A stretch of 64,000 nucleotides of DNA from Enterococcus dongliensis. Its GTDB lineage: Bacteria; Bacillota; Bacilli; Lactobacillales; Enterococcaceae. Shown one piece after another: positions 24,594 to 33,907 of this stretch (positions within the stretch are counted from its first letter, which is position 1; every line of letters begins with the position of its first letter). Under the pieces are notes generated by a model. The model was not told where the DNA came from and made no database searches. It was given only the letters and a program-made list of their open reading frames with translations. The stretch covers positions 1 through 64,000 of the forward strand of contig NZ_BJDQ01000010.1 of assembly GCF_005405225.1 (NCBI RefSeq), written 5' to 3'. Position numbers and translations under genes: made by a program.

Positions 24594-26096
24594 TCAAATA
24601 TCCGTTTTTTGTAATAGAAGTTGTTGTGCTTGGATATTTTCCAAGAAGGTTTGATCGTGTTCAACGATCAGCATGGTCGGCTTGACTTGCAACAAGAGCT
24701 CTTCTAATTGTTTTTGATTGAAGACGTCAAGATAGTTTAATGGTTCATCCCAAATATAGAGTTCTGCTTCTTGTGCTAATGATTTAGCTAACTCTACTTT
24801 TTTTCGTTGGCCCATGCTCATTTCTTCAATTCGATTTTGAAAAACATTGCGCTCCATACCTAATTTTCTCAGGTTGTTTAAAAAAGCGGAGTAATCCAAT
24901 TGATTGGCTTCAGCAAATTCTTGTAGATTTCCATGGTTACTTTCGTAGTTTTGTCTTACATAACTGATTTTTGCGTGTGGTCGAAACAAGCGACTGCTAG
25001 CTTCGCCGGTAAAAGAGCCGAGCAAATAATGCAAGACACTCGATTTTCCGATTCCATTCGGCCCAGTCAAAGCAATAATTTCATCGCGCTTCAATTCAAA
25101 AGAAAGCGGGGAAAAAAGCAAGTCTTGGTCAGAATAACGCAAAGTCAACTCTTCTACTTTTAAAAGCTGTGAATGCCGGCTTGAGCGATAGTTCATCGTC
25201 AAACGATCGACATCCTCCAGATCTTTTAATAAATCCTGCTTTTCTTCGATTTGATCATACATCCGTTGTTCAATAGTTTTTGAACGTTTCATCGTTCGTG
25301 CTGCTCGAGCACCGATAAAACCAGTATCAAAAATAGCACCACTGCCTTTTTCTGCCGGTTTCCCGTACTTGTTTTTTTCTCGAGATCGTGACCATTCGGC
25401 TTTTTCTGCCGCTGTTTTTTTCAATCGGCCAATCTCTCTTTTTAGTTTTTTATTTTGAGCTAGTTCAAATTCATCACGTAATTTTTTTTGCTCTTCATAA
25501 GTTGAAAAATTACCTTGATAAAGTACTAATTGACTTTTCTCGATTGCCAAAGTGTGATCGGTGACTTGGTTTAAAAATTGTCGGTCGTGGCTGACGACAA
25601 TAAAACCATCCTTACGTTGCAAATAGTCTGCTACGTGTTGGCGGCCCTGCAGGTCCAGATGATTGGTTGGTTCGTCAATCAAGGGGAAAAAATCGTTTTG
25701 AGTAAAGAGCAGAGCTAATAATATTTTGGTTTGTTCACCGCCAGACAGCGTTTGATAAGGCTGCCAAAGCACTTGCGGATCTAGTTGAATCAAATTCATT
25801 TCTCGTTCTAGTTCCCATAATTCAAAATCAACAACTTCTGATAAGGCATAATACGTCAGCTGATCTGTCTCAGTAACTGCTACTGGAAAGTAGACGGGTT
25901 GTAAAGGAAACTGAATCTCTCCTTGATACGGATAATTTCCTAATAGTAATTGCATCAATGTCGTTTTTCCTCGACCATTTCGGCCGACTAATCCTAATTT
26001 CCAACTAGTATCAATGACTAGGTCAGTGTCATCAAATAATAAATCGACTTGTTTATCAAAACCAAAAGTCAGATGGGTGATGTGAATGGTTGTCAT
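24594..26096 (-). CDS. ABC-F ATPase of the Lsa type (ribosomal protection)
   Basis: A 500-residue ABC-F protein with two nucleotide-binding domains and no membrane segment. NBD1: Walker A GRNGRGKTT, signature LSGGEQ, Walker B LIDEPTNHLD. NBD2: GPNGIGKSS, MSMGQRKK and IWDEPLNYLD. The long interdomain linker (about 190-300, with KKLKREIGRLKKTAAEKAEW) is the part that reaches the ribosome. The layout and several stretches match Lsa(A), which protects enterococcal ribosomes from lincosamides, streptogramin A and pleuromutilins. AAGGAGGG before ATG 26096 fixes the start. A terminator-like hairpin sits just upstream in the leader, suggesting antibiotic-induced attenuation. Lsa type is likely; resistance is inferred. 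Confidence 0.88.
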   Translation of the reverse strand: MTTIHITHLTFGFDKQVDLLFDDTDLVIDTSWKLGLVGRNGRGKTTLMQLLLGNYPYQGEIQFPLQPVYFPVAVTETDQLTYYALSEVVDFELWELEREMNLIQLDPQVLWQPYQTLSGGEQTKILLALLFTQNDFFPLIDEPTNHLDLQGRQHVADYLQRKDGFIVVSHDRQFLNQVTDHTLAIEKSQLVLYQGNFSTYEEQKKLRDEFELAQNKKLKREIGRLKKTAAEKAEWSRSREKNKYGKPAEKGSGAIFDTGFIGARAARTMKRSKTIEQRMYDQIEEKQDLLKDLEDVDRLTMNYRSSRHSQLLKVEELTLRYSDQDLLFSPLSFELKRDEIIALTGPNGIGKSSVLHYLLGSFTGEASSRLFRPHAKISYVRQNYESNHGNLQEFAEANQLDYSAFLNNLRKLGMERNVFQNRIEEMSMGQRKKVELAKSLAQEAELYIWDEPLNYLDVFNQKQLEELLLQVKPTMLIVEHDQTFLENIQAQQLLLQKTDI

Positions 26097-26126
26097 AAAT
26101 ATCCCTCCTTTGTCTCCAGGTGGAAA

Positions 26127-26160
26127 CAAAAAAATCCTAACCAATTTTCAGGAAAGGATC
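26127..26160 (-). terminator. Attenuator-type terminator in the leader of the Lsa-type gene
   Basis: On the minus strand, ATCCTTTCC and GGTTAGGAT form a stem over TGAAAATT, followed by a T run, only about 31 bases before the start codon. CCTGAAAATT of this element is exactly complementary to AATTTTCAGG located earlier in the leader (26299-26308), a plausible anti-terminator pairing. Confidence 0.65.
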
Positions 26161-26176
26161 AGAGATAATGAGCTCT

Positions 26177-26266
26177 TTAGTCATTTTTCAATATCTTGAA
26201 AAAATATTCATTCACATCCGTATTGCCAGAAAGTGGAACTGTCAGCAAAATATGTATAATGAACAA
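26177..26266 (-). CDS. Candidate leader peptide of the Lsa-type gene (29 residues)
   Basis: A minus-strand frame begins at TTG 26266, 7 bases after AAAGGTAGG, and runs 29 codons to a TAA at 26177-26179, starting MFIIHILLTVPLSGNT. It lies between the two halves of the possible anti-terminator/terminator switch, where a regulatory upstream ORF would be expected for an antibiotic-induced ABC-F gene. The TTG start and short length make this tentative. Confidence 0.35.
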   Translation of the reverse strand: MFIIHILLTVPLSGNTDVNEYFFKILKND

Positions 26267-26318
26267 AAAGAGACCTACCTTTGAAACCCTAAGCCAATCC
26301 TGAAAATTTGCCCACTAA

Positions 26319-26355
26319 TCCCGTTAACATAAGTTACTCTAAGGTTAGTGTACAA
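26319..26355 (-). promoter_or_regulatory. Candidate promoter of the Lsa-type leader
   Basis: Minus strand: TTGTAC (26355-26350), 18-base spacer, TATGTT (26331-26326). Transcription would start near 26319, giving a leader of about 220 bases that contains the anti-terminator arm, the leader ORF and the attenuator. Confidence 0.4.
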
Positions 26356-26441
26356 CTTCCAACATTCGCTTAGTTTTTCAATGGCATGATCCCTCGTTTC
26401 AATATTGATGAGTTCATTAAAACAAAATTTTTAATATTTGT

Positions 26442-26538
26442 CAAAAAAAAAACGGACGCAGCCGCTTCCCCAAACATGCTACGCCCTGGAGTGATCCTCG
26501 ATAAACGAGGCGAAGAAAATATTTCTTCTGTTATTATA
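26442..26538 (-). ncRNA. Candidate small RNA (about 85 bases)
   Basis: Minus strand: a TATAAT at 26538-26533 with TTATTG 17 bases upstream would start a transcript near 26526. It contains a CCTCG/CGAGG hairpin with loop TTTAT (plus-strand 26496-26510), then a GC-rich stem GGAAGC/GCGTCC, and ends in a run of ten T at about 26451-26442. The GC content is clearly above its surroundings. I do not recognise an RNA family. It could alternatively be a long 5' leader for the Lsa-type gene that terminates early. Confidence 0.45.
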
Positions 26539-26645
26539 ATAGCATATTTCAGCGTCAATAATCCCTTTGTACGCTTGTGAATAGCTTCAAATAGAGACGC
26601 CATCGAGATATTTGATACAATGAATACAGAAGAGGAGGGAGTAAG

Positions 26646-28400
26646 ATGAACAATGCAGGAATCTATCACCGGCCTGAAAGTGAATTTGCGTTTCTTTATA
26701 CAAAAGATCGATTGCGGATTCGTATACAGACATCGCGAGATGATACAAAATCTGTCGGCTTGATCAGCGGTGACTTTTATTTGTTTGCCGAAGAAAAATG
26801 GTATCAGAAACAGCAATTGATGCATAAAAATTATACAACAGATACCCACGATTATTGGGAAATCGAAGTGACTGCACCTCATCGGCGGTTAGCCTATGCA
26901 TTTTGTGTGACAGATTTTTCCGGCACAGAAATTTTTTATACTGATCAAGGAATCTTCAAATATGAAGAAAAATTTTTAACCCGGGATTATTTATATTTTC
27001 GGCTGCCTTATTTCCAAGAAATTGACCGCTTCAAGGTGCCGGATTGGGTAGCAAAAACGGTGTGGTATCAAATTTTTCCAGAACGTTTTTATAATGGTGA
27101 TCCTACCAATGATCCAGCAGACGTGCTAGCTTGGGAAAGTGAGAGACCTACACGTGAAAATTTTTTTGGCGGTGATTTACAAGGCGTGATTGATCAGCTG
27201 GATTATTTAGAAGATTTAGGGATAAATGGTTTGTATCTTTGTCCGATTTTCACGGCTCCTTCAAATCATAAATATGATACGGTGGATTATTATGAGATTG
27301 ATCCGCATTTTGGCGATAAACAAGTCTTTCGCAAATTGGTCGAAAAAGCACATGAACGTGGGATTCGAGTGATGCTTGATGCCGTTTTTAATCATTTAGG
27401 AGCGAGTTCACATCAATGGCAAGATGTGATTTTACATGGTAAGGCGTCTTCGTATGCGGATTGGTTTCATATTGATTCTTTTCCTCCGCGTTATACAGCA
27501 ATTCCTGATTCTGAAAATGCTAAGGACTTGAATTATGCTACATTTAATTTCAATCCTCATATGCCAAAATTAAATACTGCCAATCCTGAAGTTCAAAATT
27601 ATTTATTGGAGATCGCCACGTATTGGATTCGTGAGTTTGATATCGATGGCTGGCGTTTGGATGTTGCAAATGAAGTGGATCATCATTTTTGGAAAAAATT
27701 CCATGATACAGTCTTGCGTCAAAAAGAGGATGTGTATATTTTGGGAGAGATTTGGCATTCCTCTCAACGCTGGCTTCAAGGCGATGAATTTCACGCAGTC
27801 ATGAACTATGCGTTTACTGACCGCATCAAAGCTTTTTTTGTAGAGCAGTCTCTCTCTCTTTCCCAAATGATTTTTGGCATGAATCGTCAACAACTGCTTT
27901 ACCGTGATCAAACCAATGAGGTCAGTTTTAATTTATTGGATTCGCATGATACACCACGAATTTTAACTTTGTGTCAGGGCAATAAAGCGTTGCTGAAAGC
28001 TCTGCTGACCTTTATGTTCATTCAAAAAGGAACGCCTTGTATTTATTATGGTACCGAAGTAGGAATGGAAGGAGGAATGGACCCAGATTGTCGTCGTTGC
28101 ATGATCTGGGAAGGACAAGACGAAGAGCTTCGAGGGTTTGTCAAGCAGTTGATCGCGGTACGAAAACAATTTTTTGAAGTTTTTAGCTATGGGAACATGC
28201 TCTGGCATTATGATGATGATAAAAAGATAGTCTCTTTAACACGAAATTACAAAGAAAAAACCGTGATTGCTACTTTTAATGAAGGTGATCCAATAGAAAT
28301 AAAAAAAGCAGGTCAGTGTTTATTTGGTCAAAATTATCATGAAAATGCTACGTATCAATTGCTGCAGCACGGATTTGTGATTGAAGAGCTCGCTAAATAA
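26646..28400 (+). CDS. GH13 alpha-glycosidase (neopullulanase/cyclomaltodextrinase type)
   Basis: A 584-residue cytoplasmic GH13 enzyme. An N-terminal beta-sandwich like CBM34 (1-125) precedes the barrel. Catalytic residues: nucleophile in GWRLDVANEVD (about D338), acid/base in LGEIWHSS (about E367) and stabilising aspartate in LLDSHDTPR (about D435); DAVFNH and LRVDVANE-type conserved regions are intact. It hydrolyses cyclodextrins, pullulan or maltodextrins to smaller maltosides. GAGGAGGGAG precedes the ATG. It is monocistronic here, with no maltodextrin transporter nearby. Subfamily call rests on the N-terminal domain and length; exact specificity is unknown. Confidence 0.9.
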   Translation: MNNAGIYHRPESEFAFLYTKDRLRIRIQTSRDDTKSVGLISGDFYLFAEEKWYQKQQLMHKNYTTDTHDYWEIEVTAPHRRLAYAFCVTDFSGTEIFYTDQGIFKYEEKFLTRDYLYFRLPYFQEIDRFKVPDWVAKTVWYQIFPERFYNGDPTNDPADVLAWESERPTRENFFGGDLQGVIDQLDYLEDLGINGLYLCPIFTAPSNHKYDTVDYYEIDPHFGDKQVFRKLVEKAHERGIRVMLDAVFNHLGASSHQWQDVILHGKASSYADWFHIDSFPPRYTAIPDSENAKDLNYATFNFNPHMPKLNTANPEVQNYLLEIATYWIREFDIDGWRLDVANEVDHHFWKKFHDTVLRQKEDVYILGEIWHSSQRWLQGDEFHAVMNYAFTDRIKAFFVEQSLSLSQMIFGMNRQQLLYRDQTNEVSFNLLDSHDTPRILTLCQGNKALLKALLTFMFIQKGTPCIYYGTEVGMEGGMDPDCRRCMIWEGQDEELRGFVKQLIAVRKQFFEVFSYGNMLWHYDDDKKIVSLTRNYKEKTVIATFNEGDPIEIKKAGQCLFGQNYHENATYQLLQHGFVIEELAK

Positions 28401-28534
28401 TCCTCAGCATCTTTGTGTCAAACTTAGAAGGCAAAATAAAATATCAAGAATTTTGTTAAGTTGTTCCTCGCCAATCGCAGAAGTCTATTTTATGGTATAG
28501 TATGAGGATCAGTCGAAACTTGCGGAGGTAAGTC

Positions 28535-29047
28535 ATGAACAATAATGATATATTGTTACGGTTAAGATATGCTTTAGACATCAAAGATACAGAGATCATA
28601 AAGGCCTTTCAATTAGGCGGAATAGATATTTCTAGAGAAGAAGAAAAAGCGATGCTGACGAAAATAAACAACCAAGAAGGAGAAGTTAGTGATTCCTTCG
28701 AAAAAAATCTTTATGTGAAAATGATTAATAATAAAGCACTGGATACATTTTTAAATGGTTTTATTATAGTCAAGCGTGGAGAGCCAAAGAATAAAGCAAC
28801 CCAATCAATCCAAACAGAAAATACAGAGATCAGGCATATCAATAATATTTTATTAAAAAAGATAAAGATCGCCTTAGCGTTGACTAGTGAGGATATGCTG
28901 GATATTTTAGCGGCAGCGGGTGTCTATCCTTCAAAAGGAGAACTTGGAGCGATTTTACGAAAGGAAGGTCATCGCAATTTTAAACCTTGCGGAGATAAGT
29001 ATGCGCGTAATTTTCTAAAGGGATTAGCGCTGTGTTACCGAGAATAG
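28535..29047 (+). CDS. DUF1456 family protein (YehS-like)
   Basis: A 170-residue cytoplasmic protein of two tandem DUF1456 repeats (about 3-75 and 95-165). Each begins ILLRLRYAL/ILLKKIKIAL and carries a conserved helix ending with a GAILRKEGHRNF-type segment. The family (E. coli YehS) has no known function. GGAGG precedes the ATG and a strong terminator follows, so it is a single-gene unit. It lies between a glucosidase and PPDK with no clear functional link. Confidence 0.88.
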   Translation: MNNNDILLRLRYALDIKDTEIIKAFQLGGIDISREEEKAMLTKINNQEGEVSDSFEKNLYVKMINNKALDTFLNGFIIVKRGEPKNKATQSIQTENTEIRHINNILLKKIKIALALTSEDMLDILAAAGVYPSKGELGAILRKEGHRNFKPCGDKYARNFLKGLALCYRE

Positions 29048-29055
29048 ATGTGATG

Positions 29056-29090
29056 AGGACCAATCTTTTATAAAAGATTGGTCTATTTTT
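29056..29090 (+). terminator. Terminator after the DUF1456 gene
   Basis: GACCAATCTTTTA pairs with TAAAAGATTGGTC, followed by TATTTTT. Confidence 0.88.
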
Positions 29091-29242
29091 GTAACTAAAA
29101 ATAGTCAATCATTTATTGGCAAATAAATCATTTTACGCAATATATGTGTATGATTAAATTATATAAACATCTTATTGACTTTATATAATCCGCGTATTAA
29201 ACTGTAAACAGATCAAATAAAACTTTTTAAGAGGAGAATTAC

Positions 29243-31858
29243 ATGAATCGTTGGGTTTATTTATTTTCAGAAGGTTCGAAAGAACAAAAAGATTTATTAG
29301 GCGGAAAAGGTGCTAATCTAGCAGAGATGACAAAATTAGGGTTGCCGGTTCCTACTGGATTTACGGTAACGACCGAAGCTTGCTTATATTATTTAGATCA
29401 TAGCGAACAATTAACAGATGAAATAAAAGAACAAGTAATGACAGCTGTTGAAACATTGGCTGCAAAAACTGGCAAAAAATTTGATGATTTAGAAAATCCA
29501 TTATTAGTCTCTGTTCGAAGTGGTTCAAAATTTTCGATGCCTGGGATGATGGATACTGTGCTGAACTTAGGTCTGAATGATCGTACGGTCGTGGCATTAG
29601 CAGAAAATAGTCAAAACGAACGCTTTGCATATGATTGCTATCGTCGATTGCTGCAAATGTTTGGGAATGTTGTGATGGGAATGGATAATAATGATTTCGA
29701 AAGTCGGATTACGGCAGTAAAAAAGGCGGCAGGGCTAACGTTTGATACGGAGTTGACGGCAGAGCACTGGAAACAAATTGTAACCGAATACAAAAAAATT
29801 TATCAAGAGAAATTGCAACGAGAGTTCCCGCAAGATCCAATCGAACAATTGTACTTAGCAATCGAAGCGGTCTTTGGCAGTTGGAACAATCAACGGGCGA
29901 AAACATATCGGCGGCTACATGACATCAGCGATGATCTGGGGACAGCTGTGAATGTTCAAGAAATGGTCTTTGGGAATTTTGGTGAAAGTTCCGGTACTGG
30001 TGTGGTCTTTTCCCGCAATCCATCAGTAGGTAATTCTGGCTTGTTCGGAGAATACTTAATCAATGCTCAAGGGGAAGATGTTGTAGCCGGTGTACGAACG
30101 CCTAAGCCGATTCAAGTCTTAGCTGATGAACTACCAGAGCAGTTTCAACAGTTAAAAACTATTTGTGAAAGCTTAGAAAAGCATTACCACGACATGCAAG
30201 ATGTCGAATTTACAATTGAGCGGGAAAAATTATTTATTTTGCAGACTCGGAGTGGTAAACGAACATCAAAAGCAGCATTGACAATCTTACTCGATTTTTA
30301 TAATGAAGGGATCATCGATGAGAAAGAATTAGTCAGCCGAATTGAAGCCAAAGATTTAGAAGCTGCTCTACATCCAAATTTTGATGAAAAAGCATTGAAA
30401 AATCGTGAATCTTTCTTATCAGGATTAGCAGCTAGTCCAGGCGCTGCAACAGGAGCGGCATACTTTACTGCCGAAGCAGCGACTGCGGCTAAAGCACGGG
30501 GAGAAAGAGTAATCTTAGTACGAGAAGAAACTTCACCAGAAGATATCGAAGGAATCGCTGTCAGTGAAGCGGTGATTACCAGTCGCGGCGGAATGACCTC
30601 TCATGCGGCGGTTGTTGCTCGAGGTATGGGAATTTGTTCAGTAGTAGGATGTGAACGATTAATCGTGTCGGAAGAAAATAAAGCCACAGTTGGTGATAAC
30701 CTCATCGAAGAAGGGACGATCTTATCTGTCAATGGAACGAGCGGAAAGATCTATTTTGGCGAAATACCAATGGAAGAAGTCACCAATTTGGTTGCATTAG
30801 ATGAATTGCATACTATTTGGGAACGCCATGCTGCAATCAAAGTACGTGCCAATGCTGAGACGCCTAATGATATCAAAACAGGAATGACCTTAGGTGCGGT
30901 TGGAATTGGCTTAGCTCGGACTGAGCATATGTTTTTTGAAAAGAGCCGCCTATTACAATTTCGTCAACTAATTTTAGCTGATAGTTTAGCCGAACGGCTA
31001 GAAGTCTTAGATCATTTGAAAAAAGTCCAAAAACAAGATTTCAAATTTATGTATGAGGCAGCAAAAGGGAAAGCGACGACGATTCGGCTACTTGATCCGC
31101 CATTGCATGAGTTTTTACCTAAAGGGGCAGATGAATGTCGAGAAGTCGCTAAAGAATTAGGAAAAACATTTAATGAAGTAAAGCGGAAAACTGATAATTT
31201 AGCAGAGGTTAATCCGATGCTGGGATTTCGGGGATTGCGTTTAGGCGTAGCTTACCCAGAGATTTATCAAATGCAGGCAGAAGCAATCATTGAAGCAGCA
31301 TGTGAAGTGATGAAAGAAACAGATTTTGTGATTCAACCTGAGATTATGATTCCATTCACTATTGACGCCGATGAATTTGCACAAGTCCGTGCTTCGATTG
31401 AAGGAGCAATTCAAACAAGTCTTGAGAAGCAAAAACAAGAGCTTGATTATCAGATCGGTACGATGATTGAGATACCAAGAGCTTGCTTTGTCGCTGATGA
31501 GATTGCTGAACATGCTGACTTCTTCAGTTTTGGAACGAATGACCTGACTCAAATGGCGCTAGGATTATCCCGAGATGACTCGCCGCGGATAGTTACGCAA
31601 TATCTAGAGAATGGTATTTTCAAAGAGGATCCATTCCAAGTATTGGATGAGTCGGGTGTGGGTGCTTTGATGAAACTAGCGATTGAACGCGGGAGACGAG
31701 TAAATCCAAATTTGAAGATCGGTGTATGCGGTGAAGCAGCGGCACATCCAAAATCGATTACTTTCTTAAATGATTTGGCAATTGATTATATTTCTTGCTC
31801 GCCATTTAGGATCCCCCAAGCAAAAATGACATTGGCACAAAGAGCGTTAAAAGTATAA
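29243..31858 (+). CDS. ppdK: Pyruvate, phosphate dikinase
   Basis: An 871-residue enzyme interconverting pyruvate + ATP + Pi and PEP + AMP + PPi. N-terminal ATP-grasp domain: GGKGANLAEMTKLGLPVPTGF. Central phosphohistidine: GGMTSHAAVVARGMG (about H455) with the neighbouring threonine that a PDRP kinase would phosphorylate. C-terminal PEP/pyruvate barrel: active cysteine in KIGVCGEAAAHP (about C830). Length is full. GAGGAG precedes the ATG. No PDRP (DUF299) regulator gene, normally close by, is in this window. It may support PEP synthesis when growing on amino or keto acids. Identification secure. Confidence 0.97.
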   Translation: MNRWVYLFSEGSKEQKDLLGGKGANLAEMTKLGLPVPTGFTVTTEACLYYLDHSEQLTDEIKEQVMTAVETLAAKTGKKFDDLENPLLVSVRSGSKFSMPGMMDTVLNLGLNDRTVVALAENSQNERFAYDCYRRLLQMFGNVVMGMDNNDFESRITAVKKAAGLTFDTELTAEHWKQIVTEYKKIYQEKLQREFPQDPIEQLYLAIEAVFGSWNNQRAKTYRRLHDISDDLGTAVNVQEMVFGNFGESSGTGVVFSRNPSVGNSGLFGEYLINAQGEDVVAGVRTPKPIQVLADELPEQFQQLKTICESLEKHYHDMQDVEFTIEREKLFILQTRSGKRTSKAALTILLDFYNEGIIDEKELVSRIEAKDLEAALHPNFDEKALKNRESFLSGLAASPGAATGAAYFTAEAATAAKARGERVILVREETSPEDIEGIAVSEAVITSRGGMTSHAAVVARGMGICSVVGCERLIVSEENKATVGDNLIEEGTILSVNGTSGKIYFGEIPMEEVTNLVALDELHTIWERHAAIKVRANAETPNDIKTGMTLGAVGIGLARTEHMFFEKSRLLQFRQLILADSLAERLEVLDHLKKVQKQDFKFMYEAAKGKATTIRLLDPPLHEFLPKGADECREVAKELGKTFNEVKRKTDNLAEVNPMLGFRGLRLGVAYPEIYQMQAEAIIEAACEVMKETDFVIQPEIMIPFTIDADEFAQVRASIEGAIQTSLEKQKQELDYQIGTMIEIPRACFVADEIAEHADFFSFGTNDLTQMALGLSRDDSPRIVTQYLENGIFKEDPFQVLDESGVGALMKLAIERGRRVNPNLKIGVCGEAAAHPKSITFLNDLAIDYISCSPFRIPQAKMTLAQRALKV

Positions 31859-32483
31859 GGGAAACGAATAAAAAAACACTAATATGAATTTTTGATTAAA
31901 AAATGATAGGTTTTAAGAAAGAGAGACACTTTTTTTGTGCTCTCTCTTTTTTGTTATTTACAAACTGATTCAAGTATAGACAAATTAGTAAAAGATAACA
32001 AAGTAATGAGATAAAAATACGATTAAATGAATGAAATATAATTTGTAAACGAATACAACCTTAGTTATACTTCTTATAGGGTTTGAATATATCATGTCAT
32101 AATAAAACAGACGCTTTTTTTCACAGCTTGAATAACAAAAAAAATTTTAGAGGAAATATTATTTTTAATAAAAGTCAGTTTCTTTCTTCTAAATGATGGC
32201 TTTTCCACAATGACTTATGAATAAAATTACGGTATAATGTCAACTTGGGAGGTGAAACAAACTGCGGAATTAGAAATTATAGAATAACATTTCGATATTC
32301 ATGAACGGTCTTTTCCGTTGATTGTTTTAATGTAGTACATTCTCAAAAAAGGCCATGAACTTATTTTTTGGAAATAGTTATTCTAAGCTGTCAAAATTTG
32401 AAAAAAGATTTAGACATGATCTTTCTAATGAATTTAACAGGTCTAAAAACTTGTTACAAAAAAAAGAAAGCAGGGATTAAACA
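31859..32483. other. 625-base intergenic region: terminator and long pepV leader
   Basis: The first part holds the PPDK terminator. A TATAAT at 32233-32238 is a likely -10 box, giving a leader of about 240 bases before pepV. The leader has GGGAGGTGA with no following ORF, a small AACGG/CCGTT hairpin at 32304-32319 and a 9-base inverted repeat TAGAATAAC (32280-32288) and GTTATTCTA (32377-32385). No known riboswitch or T-box motif is recognised. Confidence 0.5.
31916..31952 (+). terminator. Terminator after ppdK
   Basis: AAAGAGAGACAC and GTGCTCTCTCTTTT pair (one bulge) around TTTTTTT, followed by T-rich sequence. Confidence 0.75.
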
Positions 32484-33902
32484 ATGACAATTGATTGGCA
32501 AAAAGAAGTAGAAGCACGCAAAGACGATTTACTAAAAGATTTAGGTGATCTTATCCGAATCAATAGTATTCGTGACGTGGAACACGGCACCAAAGAAGAA
32601 CCTCTTGGACCTGGTCCAGCGGCAGCTTTACGCAAAGTATTGGAATTTGGCGAACGCGACGGTTTTGTTACGAAAAATATCGAAAACGTAGCCGGTCATA
32701 TCGAATATGGCGATGGTGAAGAAATGTTTGGTTTATTAGGCCACGTGGATGTTGTTCCTGTTGATGACAACTGGGATACAGATCCTTTTGAACCAGTGAT
32801 CAAAGATGGGAAATTATTTGCTCGTGGTTCAGCAGATGACAAAGGTCCTTCGATCGCGGCTTATTATGCAATGCGTATCATCAAAGATCTAAAATTACCA
32901 ATCTCTAAAAAAATTCGCTTTATTTTCGGTACTGATGAAGAAAGTGAATGGGTTGGGATCCACCGTTACATGGAAGTTGAAGAAATGCCTAAAGTCGGTT
33001 TTTCTCCAGATGCACAATTTCCGATTATTAATGGTGAAAAAGGAATCTTATCTTACGAAGTAACTTTTGCACCTCAAGCTGATGCTGAAGCTGGCGACTT
33101 TGATCTTGTAAGCTTTAAATCAGGTTTACGGACAAACATGGTACCAGGAGATGCAACTGCTGTTCTTAAAGTAAACGATGCAGCCAAAGTTGCAGACATG
33201 AAAACAGCATTTACTGCATTTATCGAAAAATCTGGCGTGAAGGGCGAATTTACTGAAGCTGACGGTGAAGTTACTTTAACTGTGATTGGTAAAGCGGCTC
33301 ATGCACAAGAACCAAAATTTGGTGTCAACTCAGCTACTTTCTTAGCTACTTTCTTAGTTGATTACAAACTTGACGGTAACGGGGCACATTATATCCAAAC
33401 AATCGCTGAATATATGCACCTAGATTATAATGGTAAGAAGTTGAATGCTTACACGAAACACGATGTAATGGGAGAAACGACGTCATCTGCAAACTTATTC
33501 GATTATAGTCTAGCTGGCGATAAGAAAGTAACCTTGAATGTTCGTCACCCTGAAGGAATCACAAAAGATGAAATCTTAGCGAACATGAAAGAAGTTCTTA
33601 AAGCTGCGGATGTTTCAATTGAAATCATTGGTGATGTGAAAACACCTCATTATGTTCCCGCAACTGATCCATTAGTGAAAACATTATTGGACGTTTATGA
33701 AGAACATACTGGTCTTGAAGGCCACGAAGAATCAATCGGTGGAGGCACTTATGGACGAATCTTAGAACGTGGTGTCGCATATGGCGCAATGTTCCCAGGT
33801 GAAGAAAACGTAATGCACCAACCAAATGAATTTATGCCTATTGATAGCTTGTTCAGAGCAACAGCTATTTATGCTGACGCAATTTATCGCTTAGTTAAAT
33901 AG
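32484..33902 (+). CDS. pepV: Dipeptidase PepV
   Basis: A 472-residue cytoplasmic di-zinc dipeptidase of family M20, matching the lactic-acid-bacterial PepV layout and length. Metal-site motifs: LLGHVDVVPVDDNW, RGSADDKGP, the EE of GTDEESEW, the aspartate of FSPDAQFPIINGEKG and a late histidine in NVMHQPNEF; the lid domain lies between about 185 and 385. It cleaves a wide range of dipeptides, completing digestion of peptides such as those imported by the OPT transporter directly downstream. It has an unusually long leader (see 31859-32483). Confidence 0.95.
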   Translation: MTIDWQKEVEARKDDLLKDLGDLIRINSIRDVEHGTKEEPLGPGPAAALRKVLEFGERDGFVTKNIENVAGHIEYGDGEEMFGLLGHVDVVPVDDNWDTDPFEPVIKDGKLFARGSADDKGPSIAAYYAMRIIKDLKLPISKKIRFIFGTDEESEWVGIHRYMEVEEMPKVGFSPDAQFPIINGEKGILSYEVTFAPQADAEAGDFDLVSFKSGLRTNMVPGDATAVLKVNDAAKVADMKTAFTAFIEKSGVKGEFTEADGEVTLTVIGKAAHAQEPKFGVNSATFLATFLVDYKLDGNGAHYIQTIAEYMHLDYNGKKLNAYTKHDVMGETTSSANLFDYSLAGDKKVTLNVRHPEGITKDEILANMKEVLKAADVSIEIIGDVKTPHYVPATDPLVKTLLDVYEEHTGLEGHEESIGGGTYGRILERGVAYGAMFPGEENVMHQPNEFMPIDSLFRATAIYADAIYRLVK

Positions 33903-33907
33903 TCGGT

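Noticed and set aside
26370-26882. Minus-strand ORF overlapping the GH13 gene start, and a short plus-strand ORF at 26386-26580
   Set aside because: The first is antisense to a clear glycosidase; the second lacks a ribosome binding site and crosses the small-RNA-like hairpins.
32243-32300. Short ORF after GGGAGGTGA in the pepV leader
   Set aside because: No start codon at a proper distance gives more than a few codons; no coding signature.
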